A DNA stretch of 64,000 nucleotides, taken from positions 62,001 to 126,000 of the forward strand of contig JBARZY010000044.1 of the NCBI GenBank assembly GCA_049650345.1, written 5' to 3'. This DNA comes from Glaciecola sp049650345 (lineage in GTDB: Bacteria > Pseudomonadota > Gammaproteobacteria > Enterobacterales > Alteromonadaceae). Below are positions 1 through 8,262 of the stretch, in pieces. Within the stretch, counting starts at the first letter, position 1. Every line of letters begins with the position of its first letter. Position numbers and translations under genes: made by a program. A model generated the notes under the pieces. That model worked only from the letters and a program-made list of their open reading frames with translations, made no database searches and had not been told where the DNA came from.

Positions 1-417
1 AGTAAGCGTAATAAATCAGTATATTCCTTGTTAATGCTTGATATTGATCACTTTAAAAACGTTAACGATACCTACGGGCATCAAATGGGCGACGAAGTCA
101 TTAAACACCTAGCTAAGGTAATCAGTATAGCCATTCGAGAAACTGATGTGGCTGGGCGTTATGGCGGTGAAGAATTTGTTATTATGTTACCTGACACTCC
201 AGCCTCTCAGGCTGTGAACGTCGCAGAGCGTATTCGTAAAAGTCTGTTAGATGCAGTGGTAAAGTACGAAGTGCATGAAGTCATTTATACGTGTAGCATT
301 GGTGTTGCCGAACTGAGTCTTAATCATAAGCGCTCAAATATGTGGATAGAGGCGGCAGATCAAGCATTGTACCAAGCCAAAGAAAACGGTAGAAACCAAG
401 TAGTCGTCGCCAAGTAA
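1..417 (+). CDS. Diguanylate cyclase, C-terminal GGDEF domain (5' end outside window)
   Basis: Only the last 138 residues are visible and the frame is open to the window edge, so the sensor part is missing. The visible part is most of a GGDEF domain, which condenses two GTP into cyclic di-GMP. It has the metal/substrate segment DIDHFKNVNDTYGH, the active-site signature RYGGEEF near nucleotides 160-180, and the terminal ADQALYQAKENGRN block. An RxxD inhibitory site (RETD) lies five residues before GGEEF, so product inhibition is expected. The gene converges on the next one with 26 nt between them. A partner sensor domain cannot be named from here. Confidence in the enzyme class is high. Confidence 0.95.
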   Translation, partial: SKRNKSVYSLLMLDIDHFKNVNDTYGHQMGDEVIKHLAKVISIAIRETDVAGRYGGEEFVIMLPDTPASQAVNVAERIRKSLLDAVVKYEVHEVIYTCSIGVAELSLNHKRSNMWIEAADQALYQAKENGRNQVVVAK

Positions 418-443
418 CCCCTTTGTCTAGCAAAGCGAAAAGC

Positions 444-818
444 TCAAGGTCGCATGCCCACAACATCAATCGGGCACAATCTGTTGTTTTCCAAAAAACG
501 CAAACAAAACTGAAGCTCATGACGCAGCATTAGATCATGCTTTAAGTCTTCAGCGCTCACAAACTGGGTTTGATGAAACAAGTGCCAAAAAATTCGTTCT
601 TTGTGACTATACGATTGATGTAACGAATCATCTATTTGTGTCCATTCTTCTAACGTGTCCCACATAAAGTTTTCCACTTCAGTGTATGGCATATCATCAT
701 GCCAATATGCGTGCATGTAGTATATTAGCTGAGTAGATTTCTGGTTAATGAATGACTGGACCGTCAAAAGAGGCACCTTTGGTTGGATAATACTTGAAGT
801 ATAGTAGGCATTTAGCAT
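444..818 (-). CDS. Hypothetical protein, 124 aa
   Basis: I do not recognise this protein. It is a soluble-looking 124-residue protein with no signal peptide or membrane segment, rich in His, Trp and Tyr (YYMHAYWHDD, FWHLFHQ) and in acidic residues (YTEVENFMWDTLEEW). The pattern suggests an alpha-helical fold. The ATG at 818 has only a weak purine stretch upstream. It lies alone between a convergent GGDEF gene and a DUF3530 gene transcribed in the same direction about 100 nt away. The frame is uninterrupted and starts and stops cleanly in an intergenic slot, which supports a real gene. No function is assigned. Confidence 0.65.
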   Translation of the reverse strand: MLNAYYTSSIIQPKVPLLTVQSFINQKSTQLIYYMHAYWHDDMPYTEVENFMWDTLEEWTQIDDSLHQSYSHKERIFWHLFHQTQFVSAEDLKHDLMLRHELQFCLRFLENNRLCPIDVVGMRP

Positions 819-916
819 TGTAAGTCTTAATCTTGGTTGATAGTTTTAACTGTGTGTTTTTTATAGATAAATAGTTGGTATCTAAAAGAGAAACGTGCCT
901 AGAGAAAACTACGCCC

Positions 917-1936
917 CTACCAGCCTAAATAAGAAGTAAAGCCCCTCATTTCCGTTGATAGGTATTGTGATTGTGACATGCTGTAATGCGTGCCAGAGAC
1001 ATCGCGCTGGCGGTAAAGCGATTTTAAGGCAACACGGCTATCGACTATTCGCGCTTTTTGAGTTAGTCGGGCCCAAGCGTTATCGTTTGAAGCAGTGAAG
1101 TCCAGTATGGGAATACTCACTTTCGACAAATGTTTCGATACACGGCTATTGTGCATTGACGAGGGCCAATGCACGTTGTTCAGCACTAAAGCATTGAACA
1201 TAGGTGGTGTGTTGTTCGCATCGGTAGATTGCAATATATTGAGGGCAACCGATGAGGTTTTGCCTTGCGAAACTAATATTTTATAACCTGGTTTTGACAT
1301 GTACTGTTGCGTTAATCGTTGCAACAGAACTTGTGTAAAGGTAGTGTATTCTTCGTAAGTGTAGTTAAGCTGTGGGCTTTGTAATTCAAACGGTTTAAGC
1401 TCAGTTTGCTGGGCAATAATGGGTTCGGGAGGGGATTCATTAACGTTTTCTGGTGCCGTATCCTCTGCGCTATCTTCTCCAGACTGAGGCTCAGGCTCGG
1501 TGAGTGTCTCAGTATTATTGTCGTTTACATCGCTACTTGCCGATTCAGTCTCATTGTTTGTATTGTCTTCATTAGCCTCGTTCTTTATAACGGGAGGAGG
1601 CACAAAATAAGCTTCTTTAGGCACAACGAAAAGCGTATTCCAACCCCATTGGGTTAAGTCGCTAGCCATTGTTAATAACGCTTGTTGTTGCATTCCTTTG
1701 GCGTCTACGTCGGCAACCAGCAACACAATCCCTTTTGAAAGTGCAAGTTCAGAAGCATGTTTAATAACAGGTATAGCAATTGTGCTGTCATTAAACGTAA
1801 TGTCTATGAGCTCATACTTATGCTCGGGTAAATGATAAGCGAGATCGTCGTTGGCGTGACTATCACTAGACAGTAATATCCCGAGTATTGCCGTTACAAC
1901 AACAATAAAAAAGAAACCAGTGCCAATTACCCGCAT
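917..1936 (-). CDS. DUF3530 family periplasmic protein (alpha/beta-hydrolase-like)
   Basis: The 339-residue protein starts with a signal peptide or N-terminal anchor (about residues 3-28, ending near SHA-ND). It then shows the DUF3530 layout: a strand-rich start (KGIVLLVADVDAKG, GWNTLFVVPKEA) and a later block resembling an alpha/beta-hydrolase core (GYKILVSQGKTSSVALNIL, FNALVLNNVHWP). Between them, about residues 118-175, is a low-complexity linker rich in Asn, Glu, Asp, Ser and Pro. The nucleophile-elbow position reads SQGKTS rather than a canonical GxSxG, so catalytic activity is doubtful. The ATG at 1936 has GAGG five bases upstream. It may be transcribed with, or downstream of, rapA-rluA. 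Function is unknown. Confidence 0.75.
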   Translation of the reverse strand: MRVIGTGFFFIVVVTAILGILLSSDSHANDDLAYHLPEHKYELIDITFNDSTIAIPVIKHASELALSKGIVLLVADVDAKGMQQQALLTMASDLTQWGWNTLFVVPKEAYFVPPPVIKNEANEDNTNNETESASSDVNDNNTETLTEPEPQSGEDSAEDTAPENVNESPPEPIIAQQTELKPFELQSPQLNYTYEEYTTFTQVLLQRLTQQYMSKPGYKILVSQGKTSSVALNILQSTDANNTPPMFNALVLNNVHWPSSMHNSRVSKHLSKVSIPILDFTASNDNAWARLTQKARIVDSRVALKSLYRQRDVSGTHYSMSQSQYLSTEMRGFTSYLGW

Positions 1937-2011
1937 ACATGCCTCAATATTAACCCATACAGTGAATTATTGTATCGGCCGCTGTTGCATAAACTTGCTT
2001 TATGTTTTGGT

Positions 2012-2689
2012 TTAGTGAGTAAACGTTGGTGGTATTGAAAAGTGAATATTTTTTTCTGTAATAGGGTGAGCAAACTCAATAAAGCTGGCATGTAAACACA
2101 AGCGCGGACTCATATTTAAGGCCTCTTGGTGCGCATACAAGCGGTCACCCAATATTGGGTGACCCAAGGCGAGCATATGTACCCGTAATTGGTGAGATCG
2201 CCCAGTAACCGGTGTAAGTTTTACGAAACTGTAATGCTCGCCTTCTTCTGTTGTGTGCTGGTTGATTACTTCATAATGCGTACAAGCGGGTTTGCCGTGC
2301 TCGTGATCAACCATTTGCTTAGGACGATTAGGCCAGTCACATATTAATGGTAATTCGATAGTGCCGTTAAGCGATGTAGGTATACCGTATATATTGGCAT
2401 AGTAAGTTTTACTGACCATGCGCGTTTCAAATTGCTTAGAAATATGGCGATGACTGTCTTTATTTAAGGCCATAATCATAATGCCTGATGTTGCCATATC
2501 TAAACGATGCACAATGGTTGCCGTTGGCCATACCCGTTGTACACGTGTTTGCAACGAGTCTTTATGGACCAATGCTTTGCCTGGCACACTCAACAAACCG
2601 CTTGGTTTGTTGAGTACCACTATATCATTGTCTTGATACAGCACCTCAAAAGCAGGGTGCTGCACAGGTGCATAATGCAATAAGGCCAT
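2012..2689 (-). CDS. rluA: RluA-family pseudouridine synthase (dual 23S rRNA/tRNA type)
   Basis: Isomerises uridine to pseudouridine; E. coli RluA acts on 23S rRNA U746 and tRNA U32. The catalytic motif HRLDMATSG (Asp nucleophile) is near residue 61, followed by the family's TPVTGRSHQLRVHMLALGHPILGD block near residues 162-185. The length of 225 aa is close to E. coli RluA (219 aa), and there is no N-terminal S4 domain, which separates it from RluC/RluD. It lies 7 nt after rapA on the same strand, the same neighbourhood as in E. coli. This favours RluA over other small family members such as TruC. The two genes are probably cotranscribed. Confidence 0.9.
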   Translation of the reverse strand: MALLHYAPVQHPAFEVLYQDNDIVVLNKPSGLLSVPGKALVHKDSLQTRVQRVWPTATIVHRLDMATSGIMIMALNKDSHRHISKQFETRMVSKTYYANIYGIPTSLNGTIELPLICDWPNRPKQMVDHEHGKPACTHYEVINQHTTEEGEHYSFVKLTPVTGRSHQLRVHMLALGHPILGDRLYAHQEALNMSPRLCLHASFIEFAHPITEKNIHFSIPPTFTH

Positions 2690-2696
2690 ATTGTGT

Positions 2697-5525
2697 TTAC
2701 TTGGGGTTGTTTATAACAACACGAACACTGTCTAGCATGGGCTCTGCATGTTTAATTAAGTCTGTCAGTGCAGCTTGCTGTTGCACCAAATAATCAATTT
2801 CTTCTTGGCGAATAGAAGGGTTGTGTTCGCGTAACTCAGTTAAGCGCGCAATTTCTTCATCAAGCTCATATTGCATATTAATTAAAGACGCATTTTTTAC
2901 GTTATCTAGCTCTTGCTTGGCAACGTCAAGTGCAGCTTCAATAGTGGCGCTGATAGGCGCAGCCAATGCACTGACTAACTGATTTGCCATTTTCGGTTTT
3001 ACCTTAAAAATAGGTGAGAAACCATGCTCCACTACATTTAACTTAGCATCCAAACATATGCGCACGGGTGTGGCAGGCAAATAACGAAACAGCTGTAAGT
3101 CGCCGGGGGCAACTTGGTTTAAAACGGCAATTATCTCAACCCAATAAGCGCCCACAGGAGCACCGTCTTGATTAACAAAACATAAACTGCTTTTGCCAAT
3201 TACGTCGGTTAATACCGAGTCGATACATTGAGTAACAATAGCGTTATCGGGGTTTAAAAATGCAATATGTTCAAGCTGTGTGGCTATCTCGCGTTTGTAG
3301 GTTGCTTCAATGCCATCGTCAGAAATGGCATTGATAGGAAACATAGCATTTTCAGATTGTTTTAAGATAAAGCTATGGGCGTCTTTTTCTTCTTGTACAA
3401 TACCGATTTGATCAAACAAGCGCGTCATAAATTGCATCATAGAAATGGGGTTTTCGGCGACGACAATTTGCTCTAATACTGATTCGTTGTCGTCGCTGCC
3501 GCTTGCATTTAATTCTAGTAGTTTATCGCGGCCTTGCTCAATACGCGCTTTAAGTTTAGTCGTTACTTCGTTGCCTTGTACCACCACATCTTGCCAATTT
3601 TCAGTATCGTTGGGCGTGGCGAGTGCGTGCATTACATCGGCTTCTAGGCGTTTGAATACATCAGAGCCTACTGGACAGGTGGCGTCAAATGCACCTAAGC
3701 CGTCTTTGTACCAGTGATACAACACTTCTTGCGCGGTGTCTTCAAAATAAGGCACGTGAATATTAATGTCGTACTTTTGGCCAATTCGGTCAAGGCGGCC
3801 TATGCGTTGTTCAAGCAAATCAGGATTAAGGGGTAAGTCGAACAGTACTAGGTGGCGTGAAAATTGGAAGTTGCGACCCTCACTGCCTATTTCACTACAT
3901 AACATAACTTGTGCGCCTTTCTCATTTTCTGAGAAGAAGTGAGCGGCTTTGTCACGCTCTACAATACTCATCCCTTCGTGAAATACAGTATGGCGTATGC
4001 TAGTTTTGACTCGCATGTATTCGGCTATTTGCAGAGCTGTGCTGGCGTATGCGCATATGACCAGTACTTTTTCGCTTTTGTTTGCTTCAAGCCATTCTAT
4101 TAAATGAGCTACACGAGGATCGTAACTAGGCCATGCGTCGTCAGTCATGAGTGTGCGTTCTGGGTGCAAGGCGTGGGCGACATCATCTTGCTCTAACAAA
4201 CTCAAGGCATATTCTTTTGGTAAACGCAGCTTAATAGGGTGGGTAATGCGCTCTGGGAATCCACTAATGGCACTACGACGATTACGAAACAACAAACGCC
4301 CCGTGCCGTGTTGGTCTATTAAGCGTGTGAGTAAGTGCTTACGCTCAAATTCATCACTCAAATCAATGTTATCAATGTCGGCAGTGGGAACAGCCTGTTT
4401 TAATAAAGCAAGCTCAACACTACTTGGGGTTTTGTTCTCAATTAACGGGGTAACCGCTTGCGCGAGTTCGCTGTAGTGCTTCTCTTGTGTTAAAAACTCT
4501 TCATAATCATAAAAGCGGGCCGGATCAAGCAAACGCAGGCGTGCGAAGTGACTTTGGTGACCTAATTGATCGGGGGTTGCGGTGAGCAGTAACACCGACT
4601 TTGCAATTTGACTCAATTGTTCTATTGCTGCGTAATCTGCTGAAACATCGTCAAGCGACCAGTGTAAATGGTGTGCTTCGTCAACCACTAATATATCCCA
4701 ATCGGTATCTGCGGCTTGTGCCAACACCTTCGGTTGACTAATAAAAGATTGGCTGCACAACACCAATTGTTCTTGGTCGAAGGGGTTCTCACCGCTCTCT
4801 TTTACGGCTTCAATTCGCTCGTAGTCAAAGACTGAAAACGCCAAGTTGATGCGTCTTAGCATTTCTACCAGCCATTGATGCACCAACGAATCGGGCACAA
4901 CAATTAAAACGCGCTCTGCGCGGCCAGTAATGATTTGCATATGAATAATAAGCGCAGCTTCAATGGTTTTGCCTAGGCCTACTTCATCCGCCAGTAATAC
5001 GCGCGGCGCGTATCTATTACCCACTTCATTTGCGATATGTATTTGGTGGGCGATTAAGTCAACTCGTGCACCCACTAAACCTACCACGCCTGAAGTGGCA
5101 AATTCATTTTGTTTCTGCCAACATTGATAACGTGTATCAAACCAATTGGGGTCGTCAAACTGTCCATGTAACAAGCGTTTTTCTGGTTGATTTAGTTTTA
5201 CATGCGGGTCAAGGGCAACCTCAACTATGTGTGCGGTTTGTTGGTTGTCGGTTCTTTCGCCAACGTAAGTGAGCAAGTTGTCTTGCTCAATTACTTCGCT
5301 AACCACTATCTCCCAGCCATCAACGTGCTTTATTTGCTCGCCAGCGCTTATCACTAGGCGAGTGATATGCGCGTTTGATTTCGCGTACATGCGCTCGTCA
5401 TTGACTGCCGGGAAGAGAATTTTTACGCTACGCGCGTCTGATGCCATTACCACACCAAGTCCAAGATTAGACTCGCTGTTACTGATAAATCGTTGTCCTA
5501 CATGAAATGCTTGTGTTTCGCTCAT
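2697..5525 (-). CDS. rapA: RNA polymerase-associated SWI2/SNF2 ATPase RapA
   Basis: RapA (HepA) binds RNA polymerase and uses ATP hydrolysis to recycle stalled enzyme. At 942 aa it is near the E. coli length (968). N-terminal Tudor-like regions (about 1-110) precede a SNF2 helicase core with motif I DEVGLGKT (about 180-187), the DEAH box VVDEAHHLHW (about 280-290) and LLTATP. A second RecA lobe ends in QRIGRLDRIGQ (about 555-570). The C-terminal 350 residues match the RapA spacer and C-terminal domains in character, including a coiled-coil-like Glu/Leu-rich tail. The ATG at 5525 reads MSETQAFHVGQRFISN, the expected family start. Confidence 0.97.
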   Translation of the reverse strand: MSETQAFHVGQRFISNSESNLGLGVVMASDARSVKILFPAVNDERMYAKSNAHITRLVISAGEQIKHVDGWEIVVSEVIEQDNLLTYVGERTDNQQTAHIVEVALDPHVKLNQPEKRLLHGQFDDPNWFDTRYQCWQKQNEFATSGVVGLVGARVDLIAHQIHIANEVGNRYAPRVLLADEVGLGKTIEAALIIHMQIITGRAERVLIVVPDSLVHQWLVEMLRRINLAFSVFDYERIEAVKESGENPFDQEQLVLCSQSFISQPKVLAQAADTDWDILVVDEAHHLHWSLDDVSADYAAIEQLSQIAKSVLLLTATPDQLGHQSHFARLRLLDPARFYDYEEFLTQEKHYSELAQAVTPLIENKTPSSVELALLKQAVPTADIDNIDLSDEFERKHLLTRLIDQHGTGRLLFRNRRSAISGFPERITHPIKLRLPKEYALSLLEQDDVAHALHPERTLMTDDAWPSYDPRVAHLIEWLEANKSEKVLVICAYASTALQIAEYMRVKTSIRHTVFHEGMSIVERDKAAHFFSENEKGAQVMLCSEIGSEGRNFQFSRHLVLFDLPLNPDLLEQRIGRLDRIGQKYDINIHVPYFEDTAQEVLYHWYKDGLGAFDATCPVGSDVFKRLEADVMHALATPNDTENWQDVVVQGNEVTTKLKARIEQGRDKLLELNASGSDDNESVLEQIVVAENPISMMQFMTRLFDQIGIVQEEKDAHSFILKQSENAMFPINAISDDGIEATYKREIATQLEHIAFLNPDNAIVTQCIDSVLTDVIGKSSLCFVNQDGAPVGAYWVEIIAVLNQVAPGDLQLFRYLPATPVRICLDAKLNVVEHGFSPIFKVKPKMANQLVSALAAPISATIEAALDVAKQELDNVKNASLINMQYELDEEIARLTELREHNPSIRQEEIDYLVQQQAALTDLIKHAEPMLDSVRVVINNPK

Positions 5526-5706
5526 TACTACCGAATGTGTTTAAAAATGTAATGCGTAATTGTAAACCTGATGCCACAAGATGTCAGCCTTTAATAAAAA
5601 TCAAATAAATGGTGACCTAGTCAGTTTTCTGTTCTATGGTATTTATACGTTGTTCAATTCCCCAGGTTTTGCGCTTTATTAAAAGCATATTACACAGGAG
5701 CTGTGA

Positions 5707-7137
5707 ATGCCTGAATACCAAACTGCTATGCCCCTATCCGTTAACTCAACCGCAAACAATGCCACCAAGCTTTTTGTTTTAGATACCAATATTTTGTTGC
5801 ATGAACCTTTAGCATTTATGTCTTTTAAAGAGCATGATGTGGTTGTGCCTATGACGGTACTAGAAGAACTTGATCACATAAAAGACAGTAAAAAAGATGT
5901 GGCGCGAGACGCGCGCGTTTCTATACGTGCTATGGAAAATGTATTGCGTGATGCAAGCCCTGAACAAATGCTACAAGGCGTGAGTATGCAAGGCCTAGGT
6001 GCTGGCGACTCCGCACCAATGGGACGCTTGTCAATTTTTGCCGACTTGGGTATGCATCAACAAGAGCAAGCATTTACCAGCAATGAAAATGACAACCGTA
6101 TTATCAACGTAGCATTGCATTTACAAGCTAAACTTGCCCCTCGCGAGGTGGTGTTGGTGACCAAAGACATCAACATGCGCTTAAAAGCAAAAGGCGCTGG
6201 TCAAACCTTAGTACAAGACTACACCACCGACCAACTTATTAGCGATATTAAATTTTTAACCAAAGGTTATTACGAATACAAAGGGTCTTTTTGGGACACC
6301 GTTACCAGTGTCGAGTGTGTTACGCAGGGCCGAGATACATTACATACCATTGCAAAAAGCACCGACCATACCCCTTACATTAACGAATTTTTAATTGACG
6401 AAGACAAAACCTTCGCCGGTATGGTCGAGGCCATCAACGGCGACAATATGGACGTAATTGATTTAGGTTACGAACGCTTGATGTCGCGAAGAGCATGGGG
6501 CATTACGCCAAAAAATATTGGCCAAGCCATGGCGCTACATACGTTGCTTGACCCGCATATTGATTTAGTGGTACTTACTGGACCTGCTGGCAGCGGAAAG
6601 ACTTTGCTAGCGTTAGCTGCCGCGCTCGAGATGGTGGTTGAAAAAAACATGTATGATAAAATTATTGTTACCCGCTCAACCCCAGAAATAGCAGAGTCTA
6701 TTGGTTTTTTACCTGGTACCGAAGAAGAGAAAATGGCGCCTTGGTTGGCCGCTATTACTGACTCTCTTGAGGTATTGCACAAACATGATGAAAATACTAA
6801 AGGCTCAATGAGCTATATTATGGAAAAAGCCAATATTCAATTTAAGTCAGTCAACTTTATGCGAGGCCGGTCATTACAAAATGCGATTGTAATACTTGAT
6901 GAATCACAAAACTTAACCGCGTCGCAATTAAAAACAATCATTACACGCTGTGGTGAGGGCACAAAGTTAATTTGTGCAGGTAATTTGTCGCAAATTGATA
7001 GTAACTATTTAAATGCATTAACATCGGGGTTAACATACCTAGTTGAAAAATTTAAGAATTTCTCTGGCAGTGCAACACACAGCTTAGATGGTGTAGTAAG
7101 AAGCCGCTTAGCAGAATTTGCAGAAAAAGAACTATAG
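5707..7137 (+). CDS. PIN-PhoH fusion ATPase / ribonuclease-type protein
   Basis: The 476-residue protein joins an N-terminal PIN nuclease domain (about 20-150; acidic start LDTNILLHEP with Asp26, later ENDNRIINVAL and TKDINMRLKAKG) to a C-terminal PhoH ATPase. The ATPase has Walker A GPAGSGKTLLA near 292 and Walker B VILDESQNLT near 397. This is the PhoH2/YlaK arrangement; characterised actinobacterial relatives act as ATP-driven RNA helicase-nucleases, but the role in gammaproteobacteria is not settled. A strong AGGAG lies 6-10 bases before the ATG at 5707. It diverges from rapA across 181 nt and is followed after 39 nt by a response-regulator diguanylate cyclase, possibly in one transcript. 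Confidence 0.93.
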   Translation: MPEYQTAMPLSVNSTANNATKLFVLDTNILLHEPLAFMSFKEHDVVVPMTVLEELDHIKDSKKDVARDARVSIRAMENVLRDASPEQMLQGVSMQGLGAGDSAPMGRLSIFADLGMHQQEQAFTSNENDNRIINVALHLQAKLAPREVVLVTKDINMRLKAKGAGQTLVQDYTTDQLISDIKFLTKGYYEYKGSFWDTVTSVECVTQGRDTLHTIAKSTDHTPYINEFLIDEDKTFAGMVEAINGDNMDVIDLGYERLMSRRAWGITPKNIGQAMALHTLLDPHIDLVVLTGPAGSGKTLLALAAALEMVVEKNMYDKIIVTRSTPEIAESIGFLPGTEEEKMAPWLAAITDSLEVLHKHDENTKGSMSYIMEKANIQFKSVNFMRGRSLQNAIVILDESQNLTASQLKTIITRCGEGTKLICAGNLSQIDSNYLNALTSGLTYLVEKFKNFSGSATHSLDGVVRSRLAEFAEKEL

Positions 7138-7176
7138 GCAACAATGACTATTTATGGCTCGGAGTTAAAGGCGTAG

Positions 7177-8097
7177 ATGCAAGAACAAATTGCAAAAATC
7201 CTCGTAATTGATGACGAGCGCATAAATATTCAATTGTTATTTGAAGGCTTAAGTGACGAATACAGCATTTTGGCTGCATCTAATGGCGTTGATGGCCTGA
7301 AAATTGCGCGAGAGCAATCGCCAGACTTGATACTGCTAGATATAATGTTAGGTGACGTACATGGTCACGAAGTATGTAAGTCACTTAAAGCTGATCCACG
7401 AACTCAACGTATTCCAGTAATATTCGTTACCGCGCAAGACACCGCTGAAGATGAACTCGCGGGTTTAGAGTTGGGCGCGGTAGATTATTTCAAAAAGCCC
7501 TTCTCTATACCACTAGTACGAGTAAGGGTTCGCAAACAAATTGAATTAAAACAGAAAACCGATTTGCTCGAGCACCTTTCGCTGATTGATGGCCTCACTG
7601 GTGTAGCAAATCGAAGGCAATTTGATGACAAACTTACCAGTAGTATTAGTTATACCGAGCGTAACCATCGCGGCTTAACATTATTAATGGTCGATATTGA
7701 CTACTTTAAGCAATATAACGATATGTATGGCCACGTTAAAGGCGATATGGCTTTGAAAACAGTGGCCAAATTACTCAGTAAAGGCGCTTCTAGACCGCTT
7801 GATTTTGTCGCACGTTATGGCGGCGAAGAGTTTGCTATTTTATTACTTGACTCCACCCTTGATGAAGGTTTGCTGGTAGCTGAAAAGTTGCGCTGTGCGA
7901 TGGAAAACGCGAATATTCCCCATGATGGTTCTGATTACAGCCATTTAACTATTAGCATTGGTGTGTCGTATGTTGATGCTGAACACACAGGGCAATTAAC
8001 TCCCAGTTATTTTATTGAAGACGCTGATCAATGCTTGTATATCGCTAAGCGCGATGGACGAAATCGCGTGGTAGCCTCACACCTTATCGTTGCTTAA
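7177..8097 (+). CDS. Response regulator with GGDEF output (diguanylate cyclase)
   Basis: The 306 residues hold an N-terminal receiver domain and a C-terminal GGDEF domain (about 135-300). The receiver has acidic pocket Asp12-Asp13, phospho-acceptor Asp55 in LILLDIMLGD, and FKKPF near 105-109. The GGDEF domain has DIDYFKQYNDMYGH, the signature ARYGGEEF, and an RxxD inhibitory site (RPLD) five residues upstream. Phosphorylation should control cyclic di-GMP synthesis, as in PleD/WspR-type proteins. No histidine kinase lies nearby, so the input is not visible. It starts 39 nt after the PIN-PhoH gene on the same strand. Confidence 0.95.
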   Translation: MQEQIAKILVIDDERINIQLLFEGLSDEYSILAASNGVDGLKIAREQSPDLILLDIMLGDVHGHEVCKSLKADPRTQRIPVIFVTAQDTAEDELAGLELGAVDYFKKPFSIPLVRVRVRKQIELKQKTDLLEHLSLIDGLTGVANRRQFDDKLTSSISYTERNHRGLTLLMVDIDYFKQYNDMYGHVKGDMALKTVAKLLSKGASRPLDFVARYGGEEFAILLLDSTLDEGLLVAEKLRCAMENANIPHDGSDYSHLTISIGVSYVDAEHTGQLTPSYFIEDADQCLYIAKRDGRNRVVASHLIVA

Positions 8098-8147
8098 TTC
8101 CTTCCTTGTATTGTTAAATTAATCGCCAAACGTTGATCTATTCTTCA

Positions 8148-8166
8148 GATGTTATGCTATAACATC
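8148..8166. promoter_or_regulatory. Zur-like operator, site 1
   Basis: A perfect inverted repeat with 8-base arms, GATGTTAT and ATAACATC, around GCT. Its core TGTTATGCTATAACA (8150-8164) differs from the gammaproteobacterial Zur consensus TGTTATANTATAACA by one base outside the central N. It lies about 97 nt before the ATG of a histidine-rich TonB receptor, the kind of gene that Zur represses when zinc is sufficient. The match is by eye, and no Zur gene is in the window. Confidence 0.75.
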
Positions 8167-8171
8167 ATGTA

Positions 8172-8186
8172 TGAAACATTATAACA
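8172..8186. promoter_or_regulatory. Zur-like operator, weaker site 2
   Basis: TGAAACATTATAACA matches the Zur consensus at 11 of 14 defined positions, with an intact right half. Its centre is 22 bp from that of site 1, about two helical turns, which would place two Zur dimers on the same DNA face. The right half also forms a second small inverted repeat, ATAACA-TC-TGTTAT (8181-8194). Weaker than site 1; cooperative binding is inferred. Confidence 0.5.
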
Positions 8187-8262
8187 TCTGTTATGCAGCT
8201 TATAATGCTAATCACGCTATATTCAACCACATTAGATCTAAACTCAAAGCGAACATAATAAT

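Noticed and set aside
421..435. Small hairpin CTTTG/CAAAG between convergent genes
   Set aside because: A five-base stem without a T tract is too weak to call a terminator.
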